9,485 nucleotides of DNA. Origin: Elusimicrobiota bacterium. Its GTDB lineage: Bacteria > Elusimicrobiota > Elusimicrobia > UBA1565 > JACRDR01. This document shows, piece after piece, positions 1 through 6,700 of the stretch. The first letter of the stretch is position 1. The number at the start of each line of letters is the position of its first letter. Below the pieces are notes generated by a model that did not search any database, was not told the DNA's origin, and saw nothing but the letters and a program-made list of their open reading frames with translations. The stretch lies in assembly GCA_016207585.1 (NCBI GenBank), contig JACQPI010000131.1, positions 1-9,485 on the forward strand, given 5' to 3'. Position numbers and translations under genes: made by a program.

Positions 1-1
1 G

Positions 2-40
2 CGGGCCGACGAAGAGGCCCGGCTCTTGGCGCAAGAATGA
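2..40 (+). CDS. prfA: Peptide chain release factor 1, C-terminal end (partial)
   Basis: Only the last 12 codons and a TGA stop (38-40) are visible, reading R-A-D-E-E-A-R-L-L-A-Q-E. RF1 proteins typically end in a charged, Leu/Ala-rich helix closing with a Q-E-like tail, and this fits. The stop overlaps the prmC start as ATGA. prfA directly upstream of prmC is a very common bacterial arrangement, and PrmC methylates the product of prfA, so the neighbour strongly supports the call. The fragment is too short to identify on sequence alone; the identification is mainly from context. The gene continues off the left edge. Confidence 0.55.
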   Translation, partial: RADEEARLLAQE

Positions 41-894
41 CGGCCGGAGCGCTGGCGGCCAGCGGTCGGAGCTTTTTGGCGTCCCGTGACGTCCCCGAGC
101 CCGCGGCGAGCGCCGAGTTCCTTTCGGCGGCGGCCCTCGGCGTTTCTCGAGGCGAACTGATGGCCCGGCCGGACCTTCCCGTCGGCTGGGTGGCGCGGCT
201 GCGATTCTGGCGCTGGGTATGGAGGCGCTCGAGACGGTTCCCACTGGGGCATATCCTGGGTTCCCAGCCCTTCATGGGGATGGAATTGGAAGTCTCCTCA
301 AAGGTCTTGATTCCCCGTCCGGAGACCGAGGAAGTCGTGGGGGCGGCCTTGGACCTGCTGCGGGCTTCTTCCGCCCCGGGCCGAACCGCTCGGTGCGTCG
401 ACCTGGGCACTGGGTCGGGCTGCATCGCCCTGGCCTTGGCGCGCCATGCGGCGGACGCACGCATCGTCGGGGTCGATGCGAGCGGGGCAGCGCTGCGCGT
501 CGCCCGGCGAAACGCGCGGCGGCAAGGCGTGTCGGGGCAAACCCGGTGGCTTAGGGCCGATTTTTCAAGACCCCTGCCGGCCTGGCTCCAGGGCGCCGAT
601 CTGGTTGTTTCCAACCCTCCGTATATTCCATCGGGCCGCATCCCCCGATTGGACCCGGAGGTCCGGCGGGAGCCGCGCGCCGCCTTGGACGGAGGGCCGG
701 ACGGTTTGGCGGCGATCCGCGCCGTGGTCGCCCGCGCGAGGGAGCTCCTGCCGCCGGGAGGGCGCCTCGTACTTGAGATCGACGAAGGACTGGGCCGGGC
801 GTGCTTGGCGTTTATGGAGGCGGCCGGATTTCAGGCACGCCGTATCCTGCGGGACTGTCGCGGATTGGAGCGCGTCGCGCTTGGGCGAAAATGA
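37..894 (+). CDS. prmC: Release factor glutamine N5-methyltransferase (PrmC/HemK)
   Basis: A 285-residue protein, the normal length for PrmC, which methylates the glutamine of the GGQ motif of release factors 1 and 2 using S-adenosylmethionine in the cytoplasm. An N-terminal helical domain (about 1-75, containing LGVSRGELMARPD) precedes the family signature LIPRPETEE (91-99). The SAM-binding motif VDLGTGSGCIAL is at 121-132, the acidic end of the next strand is at GVD (145-147), and the catalytic/substrate-binding NPPY is at 193-196, followed by DPEVRREPRAALDGGPDGL (206-224). The LEI strand near 246-248 is kept, though the usual EIG reads EID. The ATG overlaps the upstream stop (ATGA), which fixes the start and suggests translational coupling; no strong Shine-Dalgarno is seen. 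All motifs are intact, so it is probably functional. Confidence 0.96.
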   Translation: MTAGALAASGRSFLASRDVPEPAASAEFLSAAALGVSRGELMARPDLPVGWVARLRFWRWVWRRSRRFPLGHILGSQPFMGMELEVSSKVLIPRPETEEVVGAALDLLRASSAPGRTARCVDLGTGSGCIALALARHAADARIVGVDASGAALRVARRNARRQGVSGQTRWLRADFSRPLPAWLQGADLVVSNPPYIPSGRIPRLDPEVRREPRAALDGGPDGLAAIRAVVARARELLPPGGRLVLEIDEGLGRACLAFMEAAGFQARRILRDCRGLERVALGRK

Positions 895-900
895 TATATT
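892..900 (+). promoter_or_regulatory. Candidate extended -10 promoter element for murA
   Basis: In the only sizeable gap of the window (895-950) the bases TG-A-TATATT match the extended -10 pattern TGnTATAAT at all but one position. The TG comes from the prmC stop codon. It sits in an AT-rich patch within very GC-rich DNA. No good -35 box is found at 16-18 bases upstream, which extended -10 promoters can tolerate. Transcription would begin near 907, giving a leader of about 44 bases before murA. It could be a chance match. Confidence 0.3.
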
Positions 901-935
901 TTCCCGCACGCGATGTCGTCAACGAGAGGCTGCCC

Positions 936-940
936 TAAGG
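936..940 (+). promoter_or_regulatory. Ribosome binding site of murA
   Basis: TAAGG lies 10 bases before the ATG at 951. It is a moderate Shine-Dalgarno that supports this start, which also begins exactly at the conserved MurA N-terminus (M-D-Q-F-I-V-S-G-G). Confidence 0.5.
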
Positions 941-950
941 CGCCTAACGC

Positions 951-2237
951 ATGGATCAATTCATTGTCTCAGGCGGCAGGCCGCTGCGGGGCCGGGTTCG
1001 CGTCAGCGGTTCCAAAAACGCGGCGCTCCCCATCCTCATATCCACCCTCCTCACGGACGTCCCGTGCGTCATCGACAACGTTCCAGACCTTCGCGACATC
1101 CATACGACGCTGCGTCTGATCGAGCAACTGGGAAAACGAGTCGAGTGGATCGGCTCGACGGTCCGTGTTCGGGTCGCGCGGCCGCTTGGAACGGCGGCTC
1201 CCTATGATCTCGTGAAGCAGATGCGGGCGTCGATCCTGGTGGCGGGGCCGCTCTTGGCTCGCCGGCGTCGAGCCCGAGTCGCTTTGCCGGGTGGGTGCGC
1301 TATCGGGCTGCGGCCCATCGACATCCACCTGGCCGGGTTCAGGCGCATGGGCGTGGGCGTCTCGTTTTCGCATGGAGACGTCGTGCTGCGGACGCGGCGG
1401 CTTCGACCGGCCGATATCCGCCTGCGCTTTCCCAGCGTCGGAGCGACTGAAAACTTGATGATGGCGGCCGCCGGCATCCCGGGCACGACCGTCATCCGCA
1501 ATGCGGCGAGGGAGCCGGAGATCGTTGATCTCGCGCGGTTCCTGGAGAGCCTGGGCGCTTGCGTGATCGGGGCCGGAGGCGCGGTCGTCCGCGTGGACGG
1601 CGCGGCGCGCTTGGGCGGCGCTCGGCACTCCGTCATCGCGGACCGCATCGAGACGGGTACGCTGCTGATCGCATGCCTTGCCGCCGGAGGAAATATCCGC
1701 GTCGAGGGCGCGGGGGGGGAGCACCTGCGCGCCGTCCTGGACGCGCTGGCGCGCGCCGGCGCGAAAGTGCGGGAAGAGGATGGCGGTATTCGGATAACCG
1801 CCGCGGGCCGCCCGCGCCCGGTCAGCATACGGACCCGCCCCTATCCCGGCTTTCCCACCGATCTGCAGGCTCCCTGGATGGCCGCGATGAGCGTGGGCCG
1901 CGGGCGCTCCCGAATCCGCGAGGAGATTTTCGAGAAACGCTTCCTGCATGCGGCGGAGTTGGGCCGCATGGGGGCGTGGATCCGCACCGACGGGGAGATC
2001 GCCGATCTGGAAGGGGTGCCGCGGCTGCATGGGGCTCCCGTCATGGCATCGGATATCCGCGCGGGGGCGGCGCTGCTCGTTGCGGCCGTGGCGGCGCGCG
2101 GGCGAAGCGAAATCCATCGGGTATACCACATCGATCGGGGCTACGAACGCGTGGAGGTGAAGCTGCGTGCCCTTGGGGTCCGCATCCGGCGCGTCAATCC
2201 GGAAAAGTCCTCCGCGCGAGCCCAGCTTCCCTCATGA
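951..2237 (+). CDS. murA: UDP-N-acetylglucosamine 1-carboxyvinyltransferase (MurA)
   Basis: A 428-residue cytoplasmic enzyme that transfers enolpyruvate from PEP to UDP-GlcNAc, the first committed step of peptidoglycan synthesis. The expected inside-out alpha/beta barrel length and the key residues are present: K22-N23 in GSKNAALPI, the PEP-reactive cysteine C116 in PGGCAIGLRPIDIH, the catalytic aspartate D304 in FPTDLQAP, R370 in SDIRAGAAL and R396 in YHIDRGYERVEVKL. The active-site Cys rather than Asp predicts fosfomycin sensitivity, as in most bacteria. The D304 loop reads TDLQAPW where most MurA have a TDxQAQF-like sequence. A run of eight G lies at 1712-1719 without breaking the frame. 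The stop overlaps the folC start (ATGA). A copy beside prmC is a common arrangement. Confidence 0.97.
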   Translation: MDQFIVSGGRPLRGRVRVSGSKNAALPILISTLLTDVPCVIDNVPDLRDIHTTLRLIEQLGKRVEWIGSTVRVRVARPLGTAAPYDLVKQMRASILVAGPLLARRRRARVALPGGCAIGLRPIDIHLAGFRRMGVGVSFSHGDVVLRTRRLRPADIRLRFPSVGATENLMMAAAGIPGTTVIRNAAREPEIVDLARFLESLGACVIGAGGAVVRVDGAARLGGARHSVIADRIETGTLLIACLAAGGNIRVEGAGGEHLRAVLDALARAGAKVREEDGGIRITAAGRPRPVSIRTRPYPGFPTDLQAPWMAAMSVGRGRSRIREEIFEKRFLHAAELGRMGAWIRTDGEIADLEGVPRLHGAPVMASDIRAGAALLVAAVAARGRSEIHRVYHIDRGYERVEVKLRALGVRIRRVNPEKSSARAQLPS

Positions 2238-3523
2238 CCTTTCGAAGGGCTGTCGAGCTTCTTCGGGGCCGGCAGGAGAGTCATATCCAGCTCGGGCTCG
2301 CCCGAGTGCGCCGACATCTTAGGAAGCTCGGGGATCCGCAAAACGATTTCCCGGTAGTCCATGTGGCGGGGACGAACGCGAAGGGCTCCGTTTGCGCGAT
2401 GCTTGCGGCGGTCCTGCGCGCTTCGGGCCGTCGCGTCGGTCTCTATACCTCGCCTCATTTGTCGGACGTGCGCGAACGCATCCAAGTCGATGGGCGCGTC
2501 GTATCGAGGGCCTTGTTGGCCGAGACCCTCTCTCGGGCGTTTCGACAGGATGCCGACCGCTCGCTGACCTATTTCGAACTCCTGACGTCGGCGGCCTTTC
2601 AATGTTTTAGGGAAGAGCGGGTGGACATAGCGATCCTGGAGACCGGCTTGGGGGGGCGACTGGACGCGACCAACGTCGTGGATCGCCCCCTGGTTACGGT
2701 CGTGACCCTGATCGATCGGGATCACATGAATTTCCTGGGAAATTCCCTCTCTGAGATCGCCTGGGAGAAGGCGGGTATTTTTAAACGAGGGGCTCCGGTC
2801 TTGACGGCCGAGACGAAGCCGGCGCCATTGACGGTATTGCGCCGAGAGGCCAGCCACAATAGGGCCGAGTTTCGAGCTCTTCCCCGGAAGACTCCATGGA
2901 ACGTCGAAAGGACGCATTGGCGGAGGTCGATCCAAGTCTTGCGGGGTCCTGGGGATCGCCGCATTCGCGTCCCTTTATTGGGAAATTCGCAGGCGCGCAA
3001 CGTGGCTCTGGTCCTAGAGGTGTTGGAGGCGCTGCGGCGACAGGGATGGGGTGTCTCCACGCGGGCGGAGGAGACGGGTTTGGCCGAGACGCGGTGGCCG
3101 GGACGTTTCGAGGCGCTCAGCCGCCGAGGGCGCACCTTGATCATGGACGGGGCCCATAACGTCGGCGCGATGAGGCATTTTGCGGCGACGCTCAAGAGGT
3201 CTCCCTGGGGGCGGCGCCGGAAACTTTTTATCCTGGGGTTTCTCCGCGACAAGGAATACCTTCCCATGATCCGCATGCTGGCCCCCTTTTGGGACCGCGT
3301 CGTCGCCACGCGGCCGCCGAGCCCTCGAGCGCTGGAAGCCGGCGCCTTGGCCCGCGCGGCGGCCCGCTTCGGCAAGGCGCGGACGGTCTCGGTGGCCGAG
3401 GACCCAGGCGCCGCGGTGCGGGTCTGGCTGCGCGACGGCCGCGCGCCGACGGTCGCCTGCGTATGCGGCTCTTTTTACTCGGTCGGCAGCGCGCGGGAGG
3501 CTTTCCTCGGGGGCGCGGCATGA
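2234..3523 (+). CDS. folC: Bifunctional dihydrofolate synthase / folylpolyglutamate synthase (FolC)
   Basis: A 429-residue Mur-ligase-superfamily enzyme that adds L-glutamate to dihydropteroate and/or to folates with ATP, in the cytoplasm. The P-loop is HVAGTNAKGSV (43-53), with Ala where most family members have Gly (GTNGKGS). It is followed by LYTSPHLSDVRERI (70-83), the pterin-site loop TYFELLTSAAF (112-122), ETGLGGRLDATN (136-147), the DHMNFLG magnesium/ATP region (163-169), EKAGIFK (178-184), and in the C-terminal domain WPGRFE (288-293) and DGAHN (305-309). The frame stays open upstream to 1559, but that part lies inside murA; the ATG at 2234 overlaps the murA stop as ATGA and begins at the usual FolC N-terminus. 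No strong Shine-Dalgarno is seen, so translation is probably coupled to murA. Whether both activities are present cannot be decided from sequence. Confidence 0.94.
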   Translation: MTFRRAVELLRGRQESHIQLGLARVRRHLRKLGDPQNDFPVVHVAGTNAKGSVCAMLAAVLRASGRRVGLYTSPHLSDVRERIQVDGRVVSRALLAETLSRAFRQDADRSLTYFELLTSAAFQCFREERVDIAILETGLGGRLDATNVVDRPLVTVVTLIDRDHMNFLGNSLSEIAWEKAGIFKRGAPVLTAETKPAPLTVLRREASHNRAEFRALPRKTPWNVERTHWRRSIQVLRGPGDRRIRVPLLGNSQARNVALVLEVLEALRRQGWGVSTRAEETGLAETRWPGRFEALSRRGRTLIMDGAHNVGAMRHFAATLKRSPWGRRRKLFILGFLRDKEYLPMIRMLAPFWDRVVATRPPSPRALEAGALARAAARFGKARTVSVAEDPGAAVRVWLRDGRAPTVACVCGSFYSVGSAREAFLGGAA

Positions 3524-3525
3524 AC

Positions 3526-3530
3526 GGAGG
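3526..3530 (+). promoter_or_regulatory. Ribosome binding site of the ROK kinase gene
   Basis: GGAGG is the strongest Shine-Dalgarno in the window. It lies 8 bases before the ATG at 3539 and 14 before the alternative in-frame ATG at 3545, so it favours 3539. It begins 2 bases after the folC stop. Confidence 0.75.
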
Positions 3531-3538
3531 GTTTTCGG

Positions 3539-4552
3539 ATGGCGATGGAAAATAACCGTTTTATCGGCGTTGGAATCGACGTCGGCGGAACCTATACGAA
3601 GCTTGCGGCGATCTCCGATGCGGGCATCGTATTCGCTCAGTCCACGGTCGAAACGCTTCCGGGGCTCGGGCCGATGAAATTCCTGGATCGCTTGGAAGCG
3701 GCGGTCCGCCTGTTGAAAGATTCGATAAGTCGACCTGTCCGAGCGATGGGGATGGGATTGGCGGGCGATGTGGACAGCCGCAAGGGCATGTTGCGATGTT
3801 CCCCGAACATGGAGCCGTTTACCGGCTTTCCTTTCAAAAGGAGGCTGGAATCTCGATTCCAGGTTCCCGTTTCCATAGAAAACGACGCGACGCTGGCCGC
3901 CTGGGGAGGATATGTGGCGGAACTCAAGCGTCGGCCTCGCAACGTCGTTTGCCTGACGCTCGGGACGGGGATCGGCGGCGGGGTGGTCGTCGAGGGGGCG
4001 CTCTATCGCGGCTCCACCGGCACCGCCGGGGAGATCGGGCATACGATCGTCGAGCCGGACGGCGAAGAGTGCTCATGCGGAGCCCGGGGCTGCCTGGAGG
4101 CGTACGCGGGGTCCTACGGGATCGTCCGAACAGCGAAAAAGTTTCTTGCCCATCGGGAAGGCCTGGCGGCGGGTTCGGGGCGTCGCCGCGTTGTCGGGTC
4201 GCGGAACATCGTGTGGAGGTTATGCCCGGACCTCTCCCGACTCGACGCTCGCGTCCTGGCGTTGGCGGCGCAGCGCGGCGATTGGGCCGCGAGGAAGACA
4301 TGGGGGGTCGCCGGATACTATCTGGGAATAGGCATCGCCAATGCGGTCATGTTGTTCAATCCCGATGTGGTGCTGCTGACCGGCGGAGTCTCCAGGGCCG
4401 GCCGGTGGTTCATGGGACCGCTTCTTCGAGTGGTACGGACTCGGCCCATGGGGATTCCGGCGCGACATGTCCGCGTGCGCATCGCGAAAACGCCCAACCT
4501 GGGTTCCCTGGGCGCGGCGGCCTGGGCGTTGGAAGAGAGAAAAATATCCTAG
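3539..4552 (+). CDS. ROK-family sugar kinase (glucokinase-like)
   Basis: A 337-residue protein of the ROK family, most of which phosphorylate glucose, mannose, N-acetylmannosamine, fructose or related sugars in the cytoplasm. The N-terminal phosphate loop GVGIDVGGTYTK (10-21) is followed by GMGLAGDVD (71-79), the SIENDATLAA motif (112-121) with predicted catalytic base D116, and LGTGIGGGVVVEG (141-153). The ROK signature runs through GTAGEIGHT (161-169) and the zinc-binding set H168 with CSCGARGCLE (178-187), whose cysteines C178, C180 and C185 are all present. The second nucleotide-binding element is VVLLTGGVS (277-285). No DNA-binding domain precedes the kinase, so it is an enzyme rather than a ROK repressor. 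The substrate cannot be read from the sequence; lying between folC and lptD, a cell-envelope sugar is possible but unproven. It starts 15 bases after folC. Confidence 0.93.
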   Translation: MAMENNRFIGVGIDVGGTYTKLAAISDAGIVFAQSTVETLPGLGPMKFLDRLEAAVRLLKDSISRPVRAMGMGLAGDVDSRKGMLRCSPNMEPFTGFPFKRRLESRFQVPVSIENDATLAAWGGYVAELKRRPRNVVCLTLGTGIGGGVVVEGALYRGSTGTAGEIGHTIVEPDGEECSCGARGCLEAYAGSYGIVRTAKKFLAHREGLAAGSGRRRVVGSRNIVWRLCPDLSRLDARVLALAAQRGDWAARKTWGVAGYYLGIGIANAVMLFNPDVVLLTGGVSRAGRWFMGPLLRVVRTRPMGIPARHVRVRIAKTPNLGSLGAAAWALEERKIS

Positions 4553-4557
4553 GGCTT

Positions 4558-6690
4558 GTGACACAACCCCTGGCGCCGCGCGTCTTGGAAAGAGCGGTCT
4601 CGGCCGCGGGTTGCCGGTGGCTTGGCGGGATTCTTGTCCTCTTGTCTGGAATCGTCCTGCCGGGCCTTCTTTTCGCCCAAGAAACCGGGCCATTCTCGGT
4701 GCCCGCCAGCACCAGGACTCCCCGTATCGAGTTTTTTTCGGATCATTTTGACTACGACCGATCGTCTTCCGTCGTTTACCTATCGGGCCATGTCCGGTTG
4801 CACGAGTCGACGGCCGTCATCCGCGCCGACGAGATGTGGCTGTATCTGGAGGAGCGGCGGGCGCGCGCGGCGGGGTTCGTGCAGATGGAGGATGGGCGAT
4901 CCCTTCTGTTCGGAGACGGGGGGGAATTTGATTTCGAAAGAGAAACGAGCTGTTTCGACGATGTCTCGGTCGGGTACGCTCCCTGGCGCGTCCACGGCCG
5001 CCGCGCCGCCCGGTTCGCAAACCGCGACGTCGTGTTCCGGCGGGCTTGGTTCACGAGCTGCAATCTGGACCCCGACTCGCATTACCACTTGAGCGCCAGC
5101 CGACTTCGCGTCCGGCCCGAGAAATGGATGTACGCTTGGAATACCGTATTTTTTCTCGGCAAGGTCCCTGTGTTCTATACGCCTTTTTTTTGGAAGTCCT
5201 TGCGCAAAAAACATATTCTCAGGACCCGACTCTATCCGGCCTACGACAAGCGCAACGGCGCTACGTTGCGCAGCACTACGCTGTTCGACGTCCTGCCGGG
5301 ACTGCAAAACAAGGTCTATGCGGACTATTACGAGGGCCATGGGATCGGTTACGGCTCGGAACTGCAATATCTCAGGTCCGAATCGGAGGCGCACGGCGCT
5401 CTTTATGGGTACCGCATCCAGGAGAGCTCCGGCGCGAAACGCTGGACCGTCTTGGGGGATCTCTATCAGACGCTGGGGGCGGGCTGGGGGCTGCAGGCGC
5501 GTCTTCAAAGCCAGTCGGACCGCTACTTCAATAACGACTACATACGCTCGAGCCAACTGCGCGTGTCTCCCGACCTGACCAACAGCGCCGCCGTTTTTTA
5601 CACGACATCCTGGGGAACGACCCGCCTGAGCTACTCCCGCTTCGATGTCGGAGACTCCACGCTCTACCGGTATATCAAGGTGGCCGAGACGGCGCCTCGG
5701 GTCGATTTCGGGTCGGCGGTATTGCGCATCTGGCGCCTGCCGTGGATCAATACGGTCTCGGCGTTCGCGGACAACACGTACCAGCTGGGCGCCTTCACTC
5801 CTAAAAAATCGGCCGGGACTGCCTTGAGCATGACGCGGACGTTTCCCTTGGGCCGGGCCGCCAGCTACGTGCCGACGGTCTCGTTCGCGGAAACATTCTT
5901 GAATTGGATAGATGCCGACGACGGTTTCGGCAGGACGAGCCGGTTCATGGACGCGTGGGTGGGGCGGTATTCCGCGACCAACGTGCTTCGTTTTCGGAGT
6001 CCCCTGGGAGACTGGGACGCGGCGCACAGCTTTACACGCCGAATGCGCGTCAATACGGCGGCGCCGGACGTCCTCGCCGACGACCGCGGCACGGAGACAA
6101 ACGCGGTTTCGATAGCGGACACCCTCATGCTCAAGCGGAGCCTATGGTTCAGGGCCTCCGGAGGGTACGATTACCGCACCTTCCGCAGCTACGCGGTTCC
6201 GTATGCGCGCCGGGTTCTTCCCGTCGCGGCGGACGTTAATTGGCAGCCGGCGGCGCAGTTCAACTTGTTGGTTCATAATCAGTACCAGCCGGGCCTCGGG
6301 AACCAGACGGCCGCGCTGCAGGCCGATTGGGGCGATCGCGACGGGCGATTTTTGGGTCTCGGGTTCGAGAATAATCTCTCATCGACGACGTACTATACGG
6401 TGAGCCAGGAGGCCGGTTGGCGGTCCGCCGGCGGACACTGGGCGGTGTTCGGTACCTTGCGCGCCTACGCGCACACTTTGGGAGGCCTGAATTTCGACCT
6501 TCTGCGCGTTTTCGAGCAGGAGCTTCGCCTCAAGCGGGATTTCCATGATTTCCATGTCGAGCTGCTGTTTCGCGCGCGTCCCGGCGGAGTGAAGGAAGGC
6601 GCCTTCCGCGTTCAGTTCCGTTTCGATAAGGATCGGCCGGTCTGGCAGATGGAGAAGGCTCTATGGCGCCAGTGGAAGACGGAGGATTAA
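4558..6690 (+). CDS. lptD: LptD/OstA-type LPS assembly outer-membrane protein
   Basis: A predicted 710-residue outer-membrane beta-barrel that would insert lipopolysaccharide into the outer leaflet. After GTG, residues 21-40 form a signal-peptide core, with cleavage likely near LLFA-QE (40/41). An OstA/LptA-like periplasmic domain covers about 55-165: the motifs HFDYDRSSSVVYLSGHVRLH (63-82) and AVIRADEMWLYLEERRARAAG follow the family pattern. Next comes the LptD linker FTSC (165-168) with PVFYTPFFW (204-212). The rest (about 220-710) is rich in alternating aromatic strands. The frame is open upstream to 3796 inside the kinase gene, so the GTG at 4558, 5 bases after the kinase stop, is chosen because it leaves a normal signal peptide; a TTG at 4585 is the alternative. 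The mature protein has only two cysteines (C132, C168). It is shorter than the E. coli protein and divergent. Confidence 0.85.
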   Translation: MTQPLAPRVLERAVSAAGCRWLGGILVLLSGIVLPGLLFAQETGPFSVPASTRTPRIEFFSDHFDYDRSSSVVYLSGHVRLHESTAVIRADEMWLYLEERRARAAGFVQMEDGRSLLFGDGGEFDFERETSCFDDVSVGYAPWRVHGRRAARFANRDVVFRRAWFTSCNLDPDSHYHLSASRLRVRPEKWMYAWNTVFFLGKVPVFYTPFFWKSLRKKHILRTRLYPAYDKRNGATLRSTTLFDVLPGLQNKVYADYYEGHGIGYGSELQYLRSESEAHGALYGYRIQESSGAKRWTVLGDLYQTLGAGWGLQARLQSQSDRYFNNDYIRSSQLRVSPDLTNSAAVFYTTSWGTTRLSYSRFDVGDSTLYRYIKVAETAPRVDFGSAVLRIWRLPWINTVSAFADNTYQLGAFTPKKSAGTALSMTRTFPLGRAASYVPTVSFAETFLNWIDADDGFGRTSRFMDAWVGRYSATNVLRFRSPLGDWDAAHSFTRRMRVNTAAPDVLADDRGTETNAVSIADTLMLKRSLWFRASGGYDYRTFRSYAVPYARRVLPVAADVNWQPAAQFNLLVHNQYQPGLGNQTAALQADWGDRDGRFLGLGFENNLSSTTYYTVSQEAGWRSAGGHWAVFGTLRAYAHTLGGLNFDLLRVFEQELRLKRDFHDFHVELLFRARPGGVKEGAFRVQFRFDKDRPVWQMEKALWRQWKTED

Positions 6691-6693
6691 GGA
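6689..6693 (+). promoter_or_regulatory. Ribosome binding site of the GT-C-like gene
   Basis: AAGGA overlaps the lptD stop codon and lies 7 bases before the ATG at 6701, an ideal spacing. A second GGAGG at 6681-6685 lies 15 bases away. The overlap ties the two genes together in translation. Confidence 0.6.
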
Positions 6694-6700
6694 CCGCGCC

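Noticed and set aside
969..2129. A 386-codon open frame on the - strand across murA
   Set aside because: It lies fully opposite murA, has an Arg/Pro/His-rich composition typical of antisense frames in GC-rich genes, and shows no domain motif.
1559..2233. Upstream extension of the folC frame inside murA
   Set aside because: The translated extension is Arg/Gly-rich without FolC similarity; FolC homology starts at the ATG at 2234, which overlaps the murA stop.
3014..4042. A 342-codon - strand frame across the folC/ROK junction
   Set aside because: It crosses two well supported + strand genes and is Arg/Pro-rich without any motif.
3796..4557. Upstream extension of the lptD frame inside the ROK kinase gene
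   Set aside because: It would put 254 residues of shadow sequence before the signal peptide; the GTG at 4558 places the signal peptide at the N-terminus.
4609..4620. Possible lipoprotein cysteine (C19) near the N-terminus of LptD
   Set aside because: The cysteine precedes the hydrophobic core rather than following it, so it cannot be a lipobox; the later core ends in L-L-F-A-Q without Cys.
4780..6027. A 415-codon open frame on the - strand across lptD
   Set aside because: Same reasoning: complete overlap with a well supported gene, antisense composition, no recognisable motif or ribosome binding site.
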